The position numbers and the translations under genes are program-made. Of a DNA stretch of 64,000 nt, positions 43,690 to 51,617 are shown in pieces. Numbering within the stretch: position 1 is the stretch's first letter; every line of letters begins with the position of its first letter. Below the pieces are notes generated by a model. The model searched no databases. It was not told where the DNA came from and worked only from the letters and a program-made list of their open reading frames with translations. Location of the stretch: contig NZ_BSKJ01000011.1 of NCBI RefSeq assembly GCF_030159595.1, positions 1 to 64,000 of the forward strand. The letters run 5' to 3'. The stretch comes from Pseudomonas putida. GTDB taxonomy: Bacteria > Pseudomonadota > Gammaproteobacteria > Pseudomonadales > Pseudomonadaceae.

Positions 43690-45708
43690 CTAGCGGGCTT
43701 TTTCGATACGCCAGATACCGAATGGCTGGTGCCAGGGCTCGATGCGCATGAACTGGGTCTTGCCATACCACGACCAGCGGTGGCCGTTCATCAGGTCTTC
43801 GCCATGGGTTTCGGCGTTGTCGTCCAGGCCCAGCTCCCACAGCGGCAGCTCGAAATGCGCCTCCTGGGCGTTGTGCGGGTCGAGGCTGATTGCCACCAGG
43901 ATGTAGTTGTCGCGCTCGGGCGTGCGTTTGGCGAAGTACAGGATGTTGTCGTTCCAGCAGTTGAAGAACGCCACGCCCAGGTGGGTCTGCAAGGCTCGGT
44001 TCTGGCGGCGGATGCGGTTGAGCTGGGCGATCTCGGCAATGATGTTGCCAGGCTGGGTGAAGTCCCGTGGGCGGATTTCGTATTTCTCCGAATCCAGGTA
44101 CTCCTCCTTGCCCGGCAGCGGCGTGCCTTCGCACAGTTCAAAGCCCGAATACATGCCCCACAGGCCCGAGCCCATGGTGGCCAGTGCGGCGCGGATGAGG
44201 AAGCCGGCACGGCCGGAGGTATGCAGGAAGTACGGGTTGATATCCGGAGTGTTGACGAAAAAGTTGGGCCGGTAGCACTGGCTCCACGGCGGCTGGTTGA
44301 GCTGCTCGTAGAATTCGCGCAATTCCTGCTTGGTGTTACGCCAAGTGAAGTAGGTGTAGCTCTGCGCGTAGCCGACCTTGCCCAGGCGCACCATCATCGC
44401 AGGCCGGGTGAACGCCTCGGCGAGGAAGATTACGTCCGGGTGCCGGGCGCGTACATCGGCGATCAGCCATTGCCAGAACGGCAGCGGTTTGGTGTGCGGG
44501 TTGTCGACGCGGAAGGTTTTCACGCCCTCCTCCACCCAGCCGATGATCACATCGCGCAGGGCCAGCCACAGGCTCGGCACCGCGTCGGGGGCGTAGAAGT
44601 CGACATTGACGATGTCCTGGTACTTTTTCGGCGGGTTCTCGGCATAGCGGATGGTGCCGTCCGGGCGCCAGCTGAACCAGCCCGGGTGCTCCTTGAGCCA
44701 GGGGTGGTCCTGGGAGCACTGGATAGCGAAGTCGAGGGCGATCTCCAGGCCGTGCTCGGCAGCCGCAGCCACCAAGCGGCGGAAGTCGTCGCGGCTGCCC
44801 AGTTGCGGGTGAATCGCATCGTGGCCACCTTCGGCGCTGCCGATGGCGTAAGGGCTACCCGGGTCGCCCGGCTGGGCCGTGAGTGCGTTGTTGCGGCCTT
44901 TGCGGTGTTGCGTGCCAATGGGGTGGATGGGCGGGAAGTACAGCACGTCGAAGCCCATGTCGCGGATCATCGGCAGGCGTTCATGCACATCGTTGAACGT
45001 GCCGTGGCGCTTGGGGTCGTCAGTGATCGAGCGTGGGAACAGCTCGTACCAGCTGGCAAACTGGGCTGCCGGGCGGTCGACATCAACGGGAAATTCACGG
45101 CTGCGGGCCAGGTAGCTGCGGTGTTCGGCCTCACTCATCAGGCGTGCGGTGGCCGGGTCGAGAAACAGCACTACCTGGTCGTCGGTGCCGAGTGTGGCCA
45201 GGCGCTGCAGCGTGGCCTGTAGCTCCTCACGCAGGGCGCCTTTGCACAGGTCAATGCCTTTGCCCAGCATCAACCGGCCCTCTTCCAGCTCCAGCGTTAC
45301 CTCGACACCGGCGTGGTACTTTTTCTCCAGGTCGTGGCAATAGGTGGCGAAGGGGTCGACCCAGGCTTCGATGCTGAACAGGTGTGGGCCCAGCTCGGTG
45401 GGGGTGAATTCGGCCAGCCACAGGTCGTTGCCCGGTGAGTGCATGGGCACGCAATGCCAGCGGCGGCTGTTGGCCTGCCGCCAGCTGAGCATCACCGCCA
45501 GGCGGTCGTGGCCATCGCAATAGACTTTGCTGCTGACCGCCACCGGCTGGCCGCTGATGGCCTTGGCGGCGAAGGTGCCGGCTTCGAGCACGGGTTGAGT
45601 GTCTTCGATCACGATGCGCGGCGCCAGCAGCGCCTGGGACAGGCCGATGGCCTGGTCCGCGTGATCGTTCGCCATGGGCACGCTTTCAAAGGGCTCGTTA
45701 CGTGACAT
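43690..45708 (-). CDS. glgE: Alpha-1,4-glucan:maltose-1-phosphate maltosyltransferase GlgE
   Basis: GH13_3 enzyme of 672 residues that transfers maltosyl units from maltose-1-phosphate to the non-reducing end of glucan. The family segment SWYELFPRS is at about 219-227. The nucleophile is Asp402 (FRVDNPHTKP) and the acid/base is Glu431 (FLAEAFTRP). The ATG at 45708 is upstream of a second possible start at residue 12; GGGAG supports the first. First gene of the glgE-treS-glgB group. Confidence 0.95.
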   Translation of the reverse strand: MSRNEPFESVPMANDHADQAIGLSQALLAPRIVIEDTQPVLEAGTFAAKAISGQPVAVSSKVYCDGHDRLAVMLSWRQANSRRWHCVPMHSPGNDLWLAEFTPTELGPHLFSIEAWVDPFATYCHDLEKKYHAGVEVTLELEEGRLMLGKGIDLCKGALREELQATLQRLATLGTDDQVVLFLDPATARLMSEAEHRSYLARSREFPVDVDRPAAQFASWYELFPRSITDDPKRHGTFNDVHERLPMIRDMGFDVLYFPPIHPIGTQHRKGRNNALTAQPGDPGSPYAIGSAEGGHDAIHPQLGSRDDFRRLVAAAAEHGLEIALDFAIQCSQDHPWLKEHPGWFSWRPDGTIRYAENPPKKYQDIVNVDFYAPDAVPSLWLALRDVIIGWVEEGVKTFRVDNPHTKPLPFWQWLIADVRARHPDVIFLAEAFTRPAMMVRLGKVGYAQSYTYFTWRNTKQELREFYEQLNQPPWSQCYRPNFFVNTPDINPYFLHTSGRAGFLIRAALATMGSGLWGMYSGFELCEGTPLPGKEEYLDSEKYEIRPRDFTQPGNIIAEIAQLNRIRRQNRALQTHLGVAFFNCWNDNILYFAKRTPERDNYILVAISLDPHNAQEAHFELPLWELGLDDNAETHGEDLMNGHRWSWYGKTQFMRIEPWHQPFGIWRIEKAR

Positions 45709-45847
45709 CGACCTTGCTCCCTCAGGCTGGTGGCGGTAAGGGTTCAGAGCCGGGCACAGGCGTGGGGTTCAAAAAAATTGAGCGAACGGCAGCTGCGCGA
45801 AGTCGAAGCCTGCAGCACCTCTTCATTCACCCACGCGAGGTCAGGCC

Positions 45848-46009
45848 ATGAACATTCCCATTCCACCGGAAACCCCCGATCCCAACATCGACGACCCCAG
45901 CTTGCCGCCGCCCGTGCCGGAAGAAGAACCGGACGAACGGCCAATCAAGCCGACCATGCCGCCGACGGTGGGCGACCCGCCAAGCCAGGAACCACCGGTG
46001 AAGGCTTAA
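45848..46009 (+). CDS. 53-residue proline-rich acidic protein, function unknown
   Basis: Starts MNIPIPPETPDPNIDDPSLP and ends QEPPVKA. About 21 of 53 residues are proline and there are many Asp/Glu residues, so it is probably unstructured. A GAGG stretch lies 8-12 bases before the ATG. It is divergent from glgE, 139 bases away, and followed by a REP palindrome. No family is recognised. Regular codon use and a clean stop suggest a real gene, but it could be spurious. Confidence 0.5.
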   Translation: MNIPIPPETPDPNIDDPSLPPPVPEEEPDERPIKPTMPPTVGDPPSQEPPVKA

Positions 46010-46038
46010 GGGTAGACCAGGAATTTGTGCTGGCAGGA

Positions 46039-46074
46039 CCGGCCGCTTCGCGGGCAAGCCCGCGACGCGGCCGG
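46039..46074. repeat. Compact REP-like palindrome
   Basis: Two facing cores around the loop CAAG, starting ccggccgcttcgcggg. This variant carries GCCGC in place of GCCTC. Confidence 0.75.
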
Positions 46075-46087
46075 TTGAGCCAAGGCA

Positions 46088-47770
46088 TCAACCGGCAGTT
46101 GCAGCCGAAATTTCCGCCACACTGATCTCCCGCATGCGGAATTTCTGCACCTTGCCCGTCACTGTCATCGGGTATTCGTCAACGAAGCGGATATGCCGCG
46201 GCACTTTGAAGTGCGCAATGCGCGCCTTGCACCAGCCCTGCAGTTCCTCAATCGTGGCACTGTGCCCGGGATGCAGCTTGATCCAGGCGACAATCTCTTC
46301 GCCGTAGCGGCTGCACGGAATGCCGATCACCTGCGCATCAGCCACCGCCGGGTGGGTATAGAAGAACTCCTCCAGTTCACGCGGGTAAATGTTCTCACCG
46401 CCACGAATGATCATGTCCTTGTTGCGCCCGACGATGCGCACATAACCGTGCTCGTCCATCACCGCCAGGTCACCCGAATGCATCCATCCCGCCGGGTCTA
46501 TGGCATCTGCCGTGGCCTGGGGGTTGTCCCAGTAGCCAAGCATCACGCTGTAGCCACGCGTACACAGCTCGCCGATTTCGCCACGCGCAACGATGCAGCC
46601 GTCGGCATCCACCAGTTTGTTCTCCAACTGCGGCTGGGTGCGGCCGACGGTGGTCACGCGCAGCTCCAGCTCGTCATCCGGGCCGGTTTGCAGCGATACC
46701 GGGCTGGTTTCGGTCATGCCGTAAGCGATCTGTACTTCGGCCATGTGCATCTGGTCGATGACCCGGCGCATGACTTCGATCGGGCAAGTGGCACCGGCCA
46801 TGATGCCGCTGCGCAGGGTCGACAGGTCCATGCCTTGGCGGGCCGGGTGATCGAGCATGGCGATGAACATGGTCGGCACGCCGTACAGGATGCTGGCGCG
46901 CTCCTCGGCCACGGCGCGCAGGGTGAGTTCGGCGTCGAAGGCGTCGTTGGGGTAGATCATGGTGCTGCCGTGGGTGATGCAGCCGAGGTTGGCCATGACC
47001 ATGCCGAAGCAGTGGTACAGCGGCACCGGGATCACCATGCGGTCGCACTCGGTCAGGCCCAGGCTTTCGCCGACCATGAAGCCGTTGTTGAGGATGTTGT
47101 AGTGGCTGAGCGTGGCGCCCTTGGGCGCGCCCGTAGTGCCTGAGGTGTACTGGATATTCACCGGCTGGTCGAACTGCAGGCTTTGCTGACGAGCGGTGTA
47201 GGCTTGCGTCGAGGTCTGCCCTGCCCTCTCAGCCAGCGCATGCCAGGGCAGGAATCCGGCAGGCGGGTTGGCGGCCAGGCTGACAACGCCGCGCAACTCG
47301 GGCAGGCGTTCGCAGGCCAGCTCGCCCGGCATGGCGTTGGCCAGTTCCGGGGCCAGTTCCTGAACCATGGCGTGATAGTCAGAGGTCTTGAAGGCATCGG
47401 CGCACACCAGCCAGCGGCAGCCGGACTGGCGCAACACATATTCCAGCTCACCCACCCGGTAGGCCGGGTTGATATTGACCAGGATGGCGCCAACCTTGGC
47501 GCTGGCCAGTTGCAGGATGCACCACTGGGCGCAATTGGGTGACCAGATGCCAACCCGGTCACCTGTGTTGACGCCGAGGGCCATCAGGGCGCGGGCATGC
47601 ACTTCGACCTGTTCGGCCAGTTGGCGCCAGCTGTAACGCAGGCCTTGGTGACGCGACACCAGCGCCTCGCCGTCGGCACAGCGGGCAACGGTGGCATCGA
47701 AGGCCTGGCCGATCGTCTGGGTCAGCAAGGGTTGGTCCTGGCGACCACGCGTATAGCTCGGTTGACTCAT
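46088..47770 (-). CDS. AMP-forming acyl-CoA synthetase (medium-chain / branched fatty acid type)
   Basis: ANL-superfamily ligase of 560 residues. The ATP motif YTSGTTGAPKGATLSH lies at about residues 208-223; IAYGMTETSP, GYWDNPQATAD and the C-terminal lysine segment MTVTGKVQKFRMRE are present. It activates a carboxylic acid to its CoA ester. Its position, divergent from the liu genes behind shared palindromes, suggests a branched or isovalerate-like substrate; this is inference. AAGGGA precedes the ATG at 47770. Confidence 0.88.
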   Translation of the reverse strand: MSQPSYTRGRQDQPLLTQTIGQAFDATVARCADGEALVSRHQGLRYSWRQLAEQVEVHARALMALGVNTGDRVGIWSPNCAQWCILQLASAKVGAILVNINPAYRVGELEYVLRQSGCRWLVCADAFKTSDYHAMVQELAPELANAMPGELACERLPELRGVVSLAANPPAGFLPWHALAERAGQTSTQAYTARQQSLQFDQPVNIQYTSGTTGAPKGATLSHYNILNNGFMVGESLGLTECDRMVIPVPLYHCFGMVMANLGCITHGSTMIYPNDAFDAELTLRAVAEERASILYGVPTMFIAMLDHPARQGMDLSTLRSGIMAGATCPIEVMRRVIDQMHMAEVQIAYGMTETSPVSLQTGPDDELELRVTTVGRTQPQLENKLVDADGCIVARGEIGELCTRGYSVMLGYWDNPQATADAIDPAGWMHSGDLAVMDEHGYVRIVGRNKDMIIRGGENIYPRELEEFFYTHPAVADAQVIGIPCSRYGEEIVAWIKLHPGHSATIEELQGWCKARIAHFKVPRHIRFVDEYPMTVTGKVQKFRMREISVAEISAATAG

Positions 47771-47832
47771 GGGTGTCCCTTCTTGTGTTTGTTCTGGGCA
47801 CGGCTGAAGCAGCGGGAATACTCTGGCTCAGA

Positions 47833-47856
47833 TTTACGTTAACGTAAAGGTGATGA
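47833..47856. promoter_or_regulatory. Liu operator copy 1: 16-bp palindrome in a 24-bp direct repeat
   Basis: TTTACGTTAACGTAAA at 47833-47848 is a perfect palindrome followed by GGTGATGA. The same 24 bases recur at 47883. The palindrome resembles the site of the MerR-family LiuR regulator of branched-chain catabolism in proteobacteria. Confidence 0.75.
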
Positions 47857-47882
47857 GTAGATTGACAGTGATCGCAGGCAGG

Positions 47883-47906
47883 TTTACGTTAACGTAAAGG
47901 TGATGA
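47883..47906. promoter_or_regulatory. Liu operator copy 2: 16-bp palindrome in a 24-bp direct repeat
   Basis: Identical to the copy at 47833, exactly 50 bases downstream (about five helical turns). A -35-like TTGACA lies between the two at 47862-47867. One copy is closer to each of the two divergent genes. Confidence 0.75.
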
Positions 47907-48007
47907 ACAACACCCACTTGCAGGCAATACGCCGCTCCCACAGGGGTCGGGGTTGGATCCGCAAGCTACGGTGTAACCCAATTTCAAGAACAAGAAGGTG
48001 CCCCAGC

Positions 48008-49171
48008 ATGCATTACCCCTCCCTGAACTTCGCCTTGGGCGAAACCATCGACATGCTCCGCGACCAGGTCCGCGCCTTCGTCGCTACCGAACTGGCCCCG
48101 CGCGCCGCGCAAATTGACCACGACAACCTGTTCCCCGCCGACATGTGGCGCAAGTTCGGCGACATGGGACTGCTGGGCATCACGGTGTCGGAAGCGTACG
48201 GCGGTGCCGGCCTGGGCTACCTGGCCCATGTGGTGTCGATGGAGGAAATCAGCCGTGCTTCGGCCTCGGTGGCACTGTCCTACGGCGCCCATTCCAACCT
48301 GTGCGTCAACCAGATCAACCGCAACGGCACCCATGAGCAGAAGCTCAAGTACCTCCCCAAGCTGATCAGCGGCGAGCACATCGGCGCGCTGGCCATGAGT
48401 GAGCCCAACGCGGGCTCCGACGTGGTGTCGATGAAGCTGCGTGCTGAAAAGCGCGGCGACCACTATGTGCTCAACGGCAGCAAAACCTGGATCACCAACG
48501 GCCCCGATGCCAACACCTATGTGATCTACGCCAAGACCGACCTGGACAAGGGCGCACACGGCATCACCGCGTTCATCGTCGAGCGTGACTGGAAAGGCTT
48601 CAGCCGCAGCAACAAGTTCGACAAGCTGGGCATGCGCGGCTCCAACACCTGCGAGCTGTTCTTCGATGACGTGGAAGTACCGGCAGAAAACATCCTCGGC
48701 CAACTCAACGGCGGCGTGCGCGTGCTGATGAGCGGCCTGGACTACGAGCGCGTGGTGCTGTCCGGTGGACCGACCGGCATCATGCAGAGCTGCATGGACC
48801 TGGTCGTGCCTTATATCCACGACCGCAAGCAGTTCGGCCAGAGCATCGGCGAGTTCCAGCTGATCCAGGGCAAGATCGCCGACATGTACACCCAGCTGAA
48901 CGCCAGCCGCGCCTACCTCTATGCCGTAGCCCAGGCCTGCGACCGTGGCGAGACCACCCGCAAGGACGCCGCAGGGGTCATCCTGTACACCGCCGAACGC
49001 GCCACGCAAATGGCCCTGGAGGCCATCCAGATTCTTGGTGGTAACGGCTATATCAACGAATTCCCGGCAGGCCGCCTGCTGCGCGACGCCAAGCTGTACG
49101 AAATCGGTGCCGGCACCAGCGAAATCCGCCGGATGCTGATCGGCCGCGAACTGTTCAACGAAACCCGCTGA
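48008..49171 (+). CDS. liuA: Isovaleryl-CoA dehydrogenase
   Basis: Acyl-CoA dehydrogenase of 387 residues that oxidises isovaleryl-CoA to 3-methylcrotonyl-CoA. The catalytic glutamate is at the isovaleryl-specific place, Glu247 in SGLDYERVVLSGGP, not near the C-terminus as in straight-chain enzymes. The ACAD signatures GALAMSEPNAGSDV and QILGGNGYINEFPAGRLLRDAK are present. AAGGTG lies before the ATG at 48008; the frame upstream to 47900 passes through the operator. First gene of the liu operon. Confidence 0.95.
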   Translation: MHYPSLNFALGETIDMLRDQVRAFVATELAPRAAQIDHDNLFPADMWRKFGDMGLLGITVSEAYGGAGLGYLAHVVSMEEISRASASVALSYGAHSNLCVNQINRNGTHEQKLKYLPKLISGEHIGALAMSEPNAGSDVVSMKLRAEKRGDHYVLNGSKTWITNGPDANTYVIYAKTDLDKGAHGITAFIVERDWKGFSRSNKFDKLGMRGSNTCELFFDDVEVPAENILGQLNGGVRVLMSGLDYERVVLSGGPTGIMQSCMDLVVPYIHDRKQFGQSIGEFQLIQGKIADMYTQLNASRAYLYAVAQACDRGETTRKDAAGVILYTAERATQMALEAIQILGGNGYINEFPAGRLLRDAKLYEIGAGTSEIRRMLIGRELFNETR

Positions 49172-49190
49172 GCATAAAGGACGAGCGCAC

Positions 49191-50798
49191 ATGGCTACCT
49201 TGCACACCCAGATCAACCCGCGTTCACCGGAGTTCGCCGGCAACAGCGCGGCCATGCTCGAACAGGTCCAGGCCCTGCGTGGCCTGCTCGCCCAGGTGGC
49301 TCAAGGCGGTGGCGCCAAGGCCCAGGAGCGGCACACCTCGCGTGGCAAGCTACTGCCGCGCGAGCGTATCGACCGCCTGCTGGACCCAGGCTCGCCATTT
49401 CTCGAAATCAGCCAGCTGGCCGCCTATGAGGTTTATGGCGAAGACGTGCCCGCTGCGGGCGTAATTGCCGGTATCGGCCGCGTGGAAGGTGTGGAGTGCA
49501 TGATCGTGGCCAACGATGCCACCGTCAAAGGCGGTTCGTACTACCCGCTGACGGTGAAAAAGCACCTGCGCGCGCAGACCATCGCCCAGCAGAACCGCCT
49601 GCCGTGCATCTACCTGGTGGACTCGGGCGGCGCCAACCTGCCACGCCAGGATGAAGTGTTCCCCGACCGCGAGCATTTCGGGCGGATCTTCTTCAACCAG
49701 GCCAACATGAGCGCGCAGGGTATTCCGCAGATCGCCGTGGTGATGGGGTCGTGCACGGCCGGCGGCGCCTATGTGCCGGCGATGGCCGACGAAGCGATCA
49801 TGGTGCGCCAGCAGGCAACCATTTTCCTCGCCGGCCCGCCGTTGGTAAAGGCCGCCACAGGTGAAGTCGTGAGCGCCGAAGACTTGGGCGGTGCTGATGT
49901 GCACTGCCGCACCAGCGGCGTGGCCGACCACTATGCCGACAACGACGAACATGCCTTGGCGATCGCCCGGCGCAGCGTGGCCAACCTCAACTGGCACAAG
50001 CTGGGCAAGTTGCAGCGCCTGGCGCCGGTGGCGCCGTTGTATGCCGCCGACGAGCTGTATGGCGTGGTACCGGCCGATGCCAAGCAACCGTTCGATGTGC
50101 GCGAAGTGATCGCGCGCTTGGTCGATGGCTCAGTGTTCGATGAGTTCAAGGCGCTGTTCGGCACCACCCTGGTGTGTGGCTTCGCCCACCTGCATGGCTA
50201 CCCGGTGGCGATCCTGGCCAACAACGGCATCCTGTTCGCTGAAGCCGCGCAAAAAGGCGCGCACTTCATCGAACTGGCCTGCCAGCGCGGTATCCCGCTG
50301 CTGTTCCTGCAAAACATTACCGGCTTCATGGTCGGCAAGAAGTACGAAGAAGGCGGCATCGCCAAGCACGGCGCCAAGCTGGTCACCGCCGTGGCTTGTG
50401 CCCAAGTGCCGAAGTTCACGGTGATCATTGGCGGTAGCTTTGGTGCCGGCAACTACGGCATGTGTGGCCGCGCCTACGACCCACGTTTCCTGTGGATGTG
50501 GCCCAATGCGCGGATTGGTGTGATGGGGGCGGAACAGGCCGCTGGGGTGCTGACCCAGGTCAAGCGCGAGCAAAGCGAGCGCAGCGGCCAGCCCTTCAGC
50601 GCCGAGGACGAGGCCAGGCTCAAGCAGCCGATCCTCGACCAGTACGAGCATCAGGGCCACCCTTACTACTCCAGCGCTCGCCTGTGGGACGACGGCGTCA
50701 TCGACCCGGCGCAAACCCGCGACGTGCTTGGCCTGGCGTTATCTGCCGCGCTGAACGCACCGATCGAACAGAGCCGCTTCGGCATTTTCCGGATGTGA
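49191..50798 (+). CDS. liuB: Methylcrotonoyl-CoA carboxylase beta subunit
   Basis: Carboxyltransferase of 535 residues that carboxylates 3-methylcrotonyl-CoA from biotin. The crotonase-like halves carry VMGSCTAGGAYVPAM, GGADVHCRTSGVADHYA and GGSFGAGNYGMCGRAYDPRF. It lies 19 bases after liuA with AAAGGA as ribosome site. It forms a heteromer with the biotin-bearing alpha subunit encoded at 51614. Confidence 0.95.
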   Translation: MATLHTQINPRSPEFAGNSAAMLEQVQALRGLLAQVAQGGGAKAQERHTSRGKLLPRERIDRLLDPGSPFLEISQLAAYEVYGEDVPAAGVIAGIGRVEGVECMIVANDATVKGGSYYPLTVKKHLRAQTIAQQNRLPCIYLVDSGGANLPRQDEVFPDREHFGRIFFNQANMSAQGIPQIAVVMGSCTAGGAYVPAMADEAIMVRQQATIFLAGPPLVKAATGEVVSAEDLGGADVHCRTSGVADHYADNDEHALAIARRSVANLNWHKLGKLQRLAPVAPLYAADELYGVVPADAKQPFDVREVIARLVDGSVFDEFKALFGTTLVCGFAHLHGYPVAILANNGILFAEAAQKGAHFIELACQRGIPLLFLQNITGFMVGKKYEEGGIAKHGAKLVTAVACAQVPKFTVIIGGSFGAGNYGMCGRAYDPRFLWMWPNARIGVMGAEQAAGVLTQVKREQSERSGQPFSAEDEARLKQPILDQYEHQGHPYYSSARLWDDGVIDPAQTRDVLGLALSAALNAPIEQSRFGIFRM

Positions 50799-50801
50799 CC
50801 C

Positions 50802-51617
50802 ATGAGCGATTTCAGCACCCTCGAAGTGACCCGCGACCCACGCGGCTTCGCCACCCTGTGGCTGAGCCGTGAGGACAAGAACAACGCCTTCAACGCGCAG
50901 ATGATCCGCGAGTTGATCGTGGCGATCGACCAGTTGGCCGAAGACGCCAGCCTGCGCTTTGTGCTGCTGCGCGGCCGTGGCAGGCACTTCAGCGCCGGCG
51001 CCGACCTGGCCTGGATGCAGCAATCGGCGCAGCTGGATTTCAACACCAACCTGGATGACGCCCACGAGCTGGGCGAGCTGATGTACGCCCTGCACCGCCT
51101 CAAGGCACCGACCCTGGCCGTGGTGCAAGGTGCGGCCTTTGGCGGCGCGCTGGGCCTGATCAGTTGCTGCGACATGGCCATCGGCGCCGAAGATGCCCAA
51201 CTGTGTCTGTCGGAAGTACGCATCGGCTTGGCCCCGGCGGTGATCAGCCCGTTCGTGGTCAAGGCCATTGGTGAGCGCGCCGCACGCCGCTATGCCCTCA
51301 CCGCCGAGCGTTTCAGCGGTGCACGGGCCCGCGAACTGGGCCTGCTGGCCGAGGTGTACCCCGCCAGCGAACTGGACGCCCAGGTCGAAGCCTGGATAAC
51401 CAACCTGCTGCAGAACAGTCCGCAGGCATTGCGCGCTACCAAGGACCTGCTGCGCGAAGTAGACGACGGCGAACTCAGCCCGGCTCTGCGCCGCTACTGT
51501 GAAAACGCCATCGCCCGCATCCGCGTCAGCGCCGAAGGCCAGGAGGGCCTGCGCGCCTTCCTGGAAAAACGCCGTCCCGCCTGGCAAACCGATGACAAGA
51601 AGGAGCCGCGCCCATGA
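50802..51617 (+). CDS. liuC: Methylglutaconyl-CoA hydratase (LiuC/AtuE type)
   Basis: Crotonase-fold protein of 271 residues that hydrates 3-methylglutaconyl-CoA to HMG-CoA. The oxyanion loop HFSAGADLAWM is present and one catalytic Glu, Glu138 in CLSEVRIGLAPA; the place of the second Glu of typical enoyl-CoA hydratases is Gly (AAFGGALGLISCCD), as in this family. The ATG is 3 bases after the liuB stop and the 3' end overlaps liuD by 4 bases. Confidence 0.93.
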   Translation: MSDFSTLEVTRDPRGFATLWLSREDKNNAFNAQMIRELIVAIDQLAEDASLRFVLLRGRGRHFSAGADLAWMQQSAQLDFNTNLDDAHELGELMYALHRLKAPTLAVVQGAAFGGALGLISCCDMAIGAEDAQLCLSEVRIGLAPAVISPFVVKAIGERAARRYALTAERFSGARARELGLLAEVYPASELDAQVEAWITNLLQNSPQALRATKDLLREVDDGELSPALRRYCENAIARIRVSAEGQEGLRAFLEKRRPAWQTDDKKEPRP

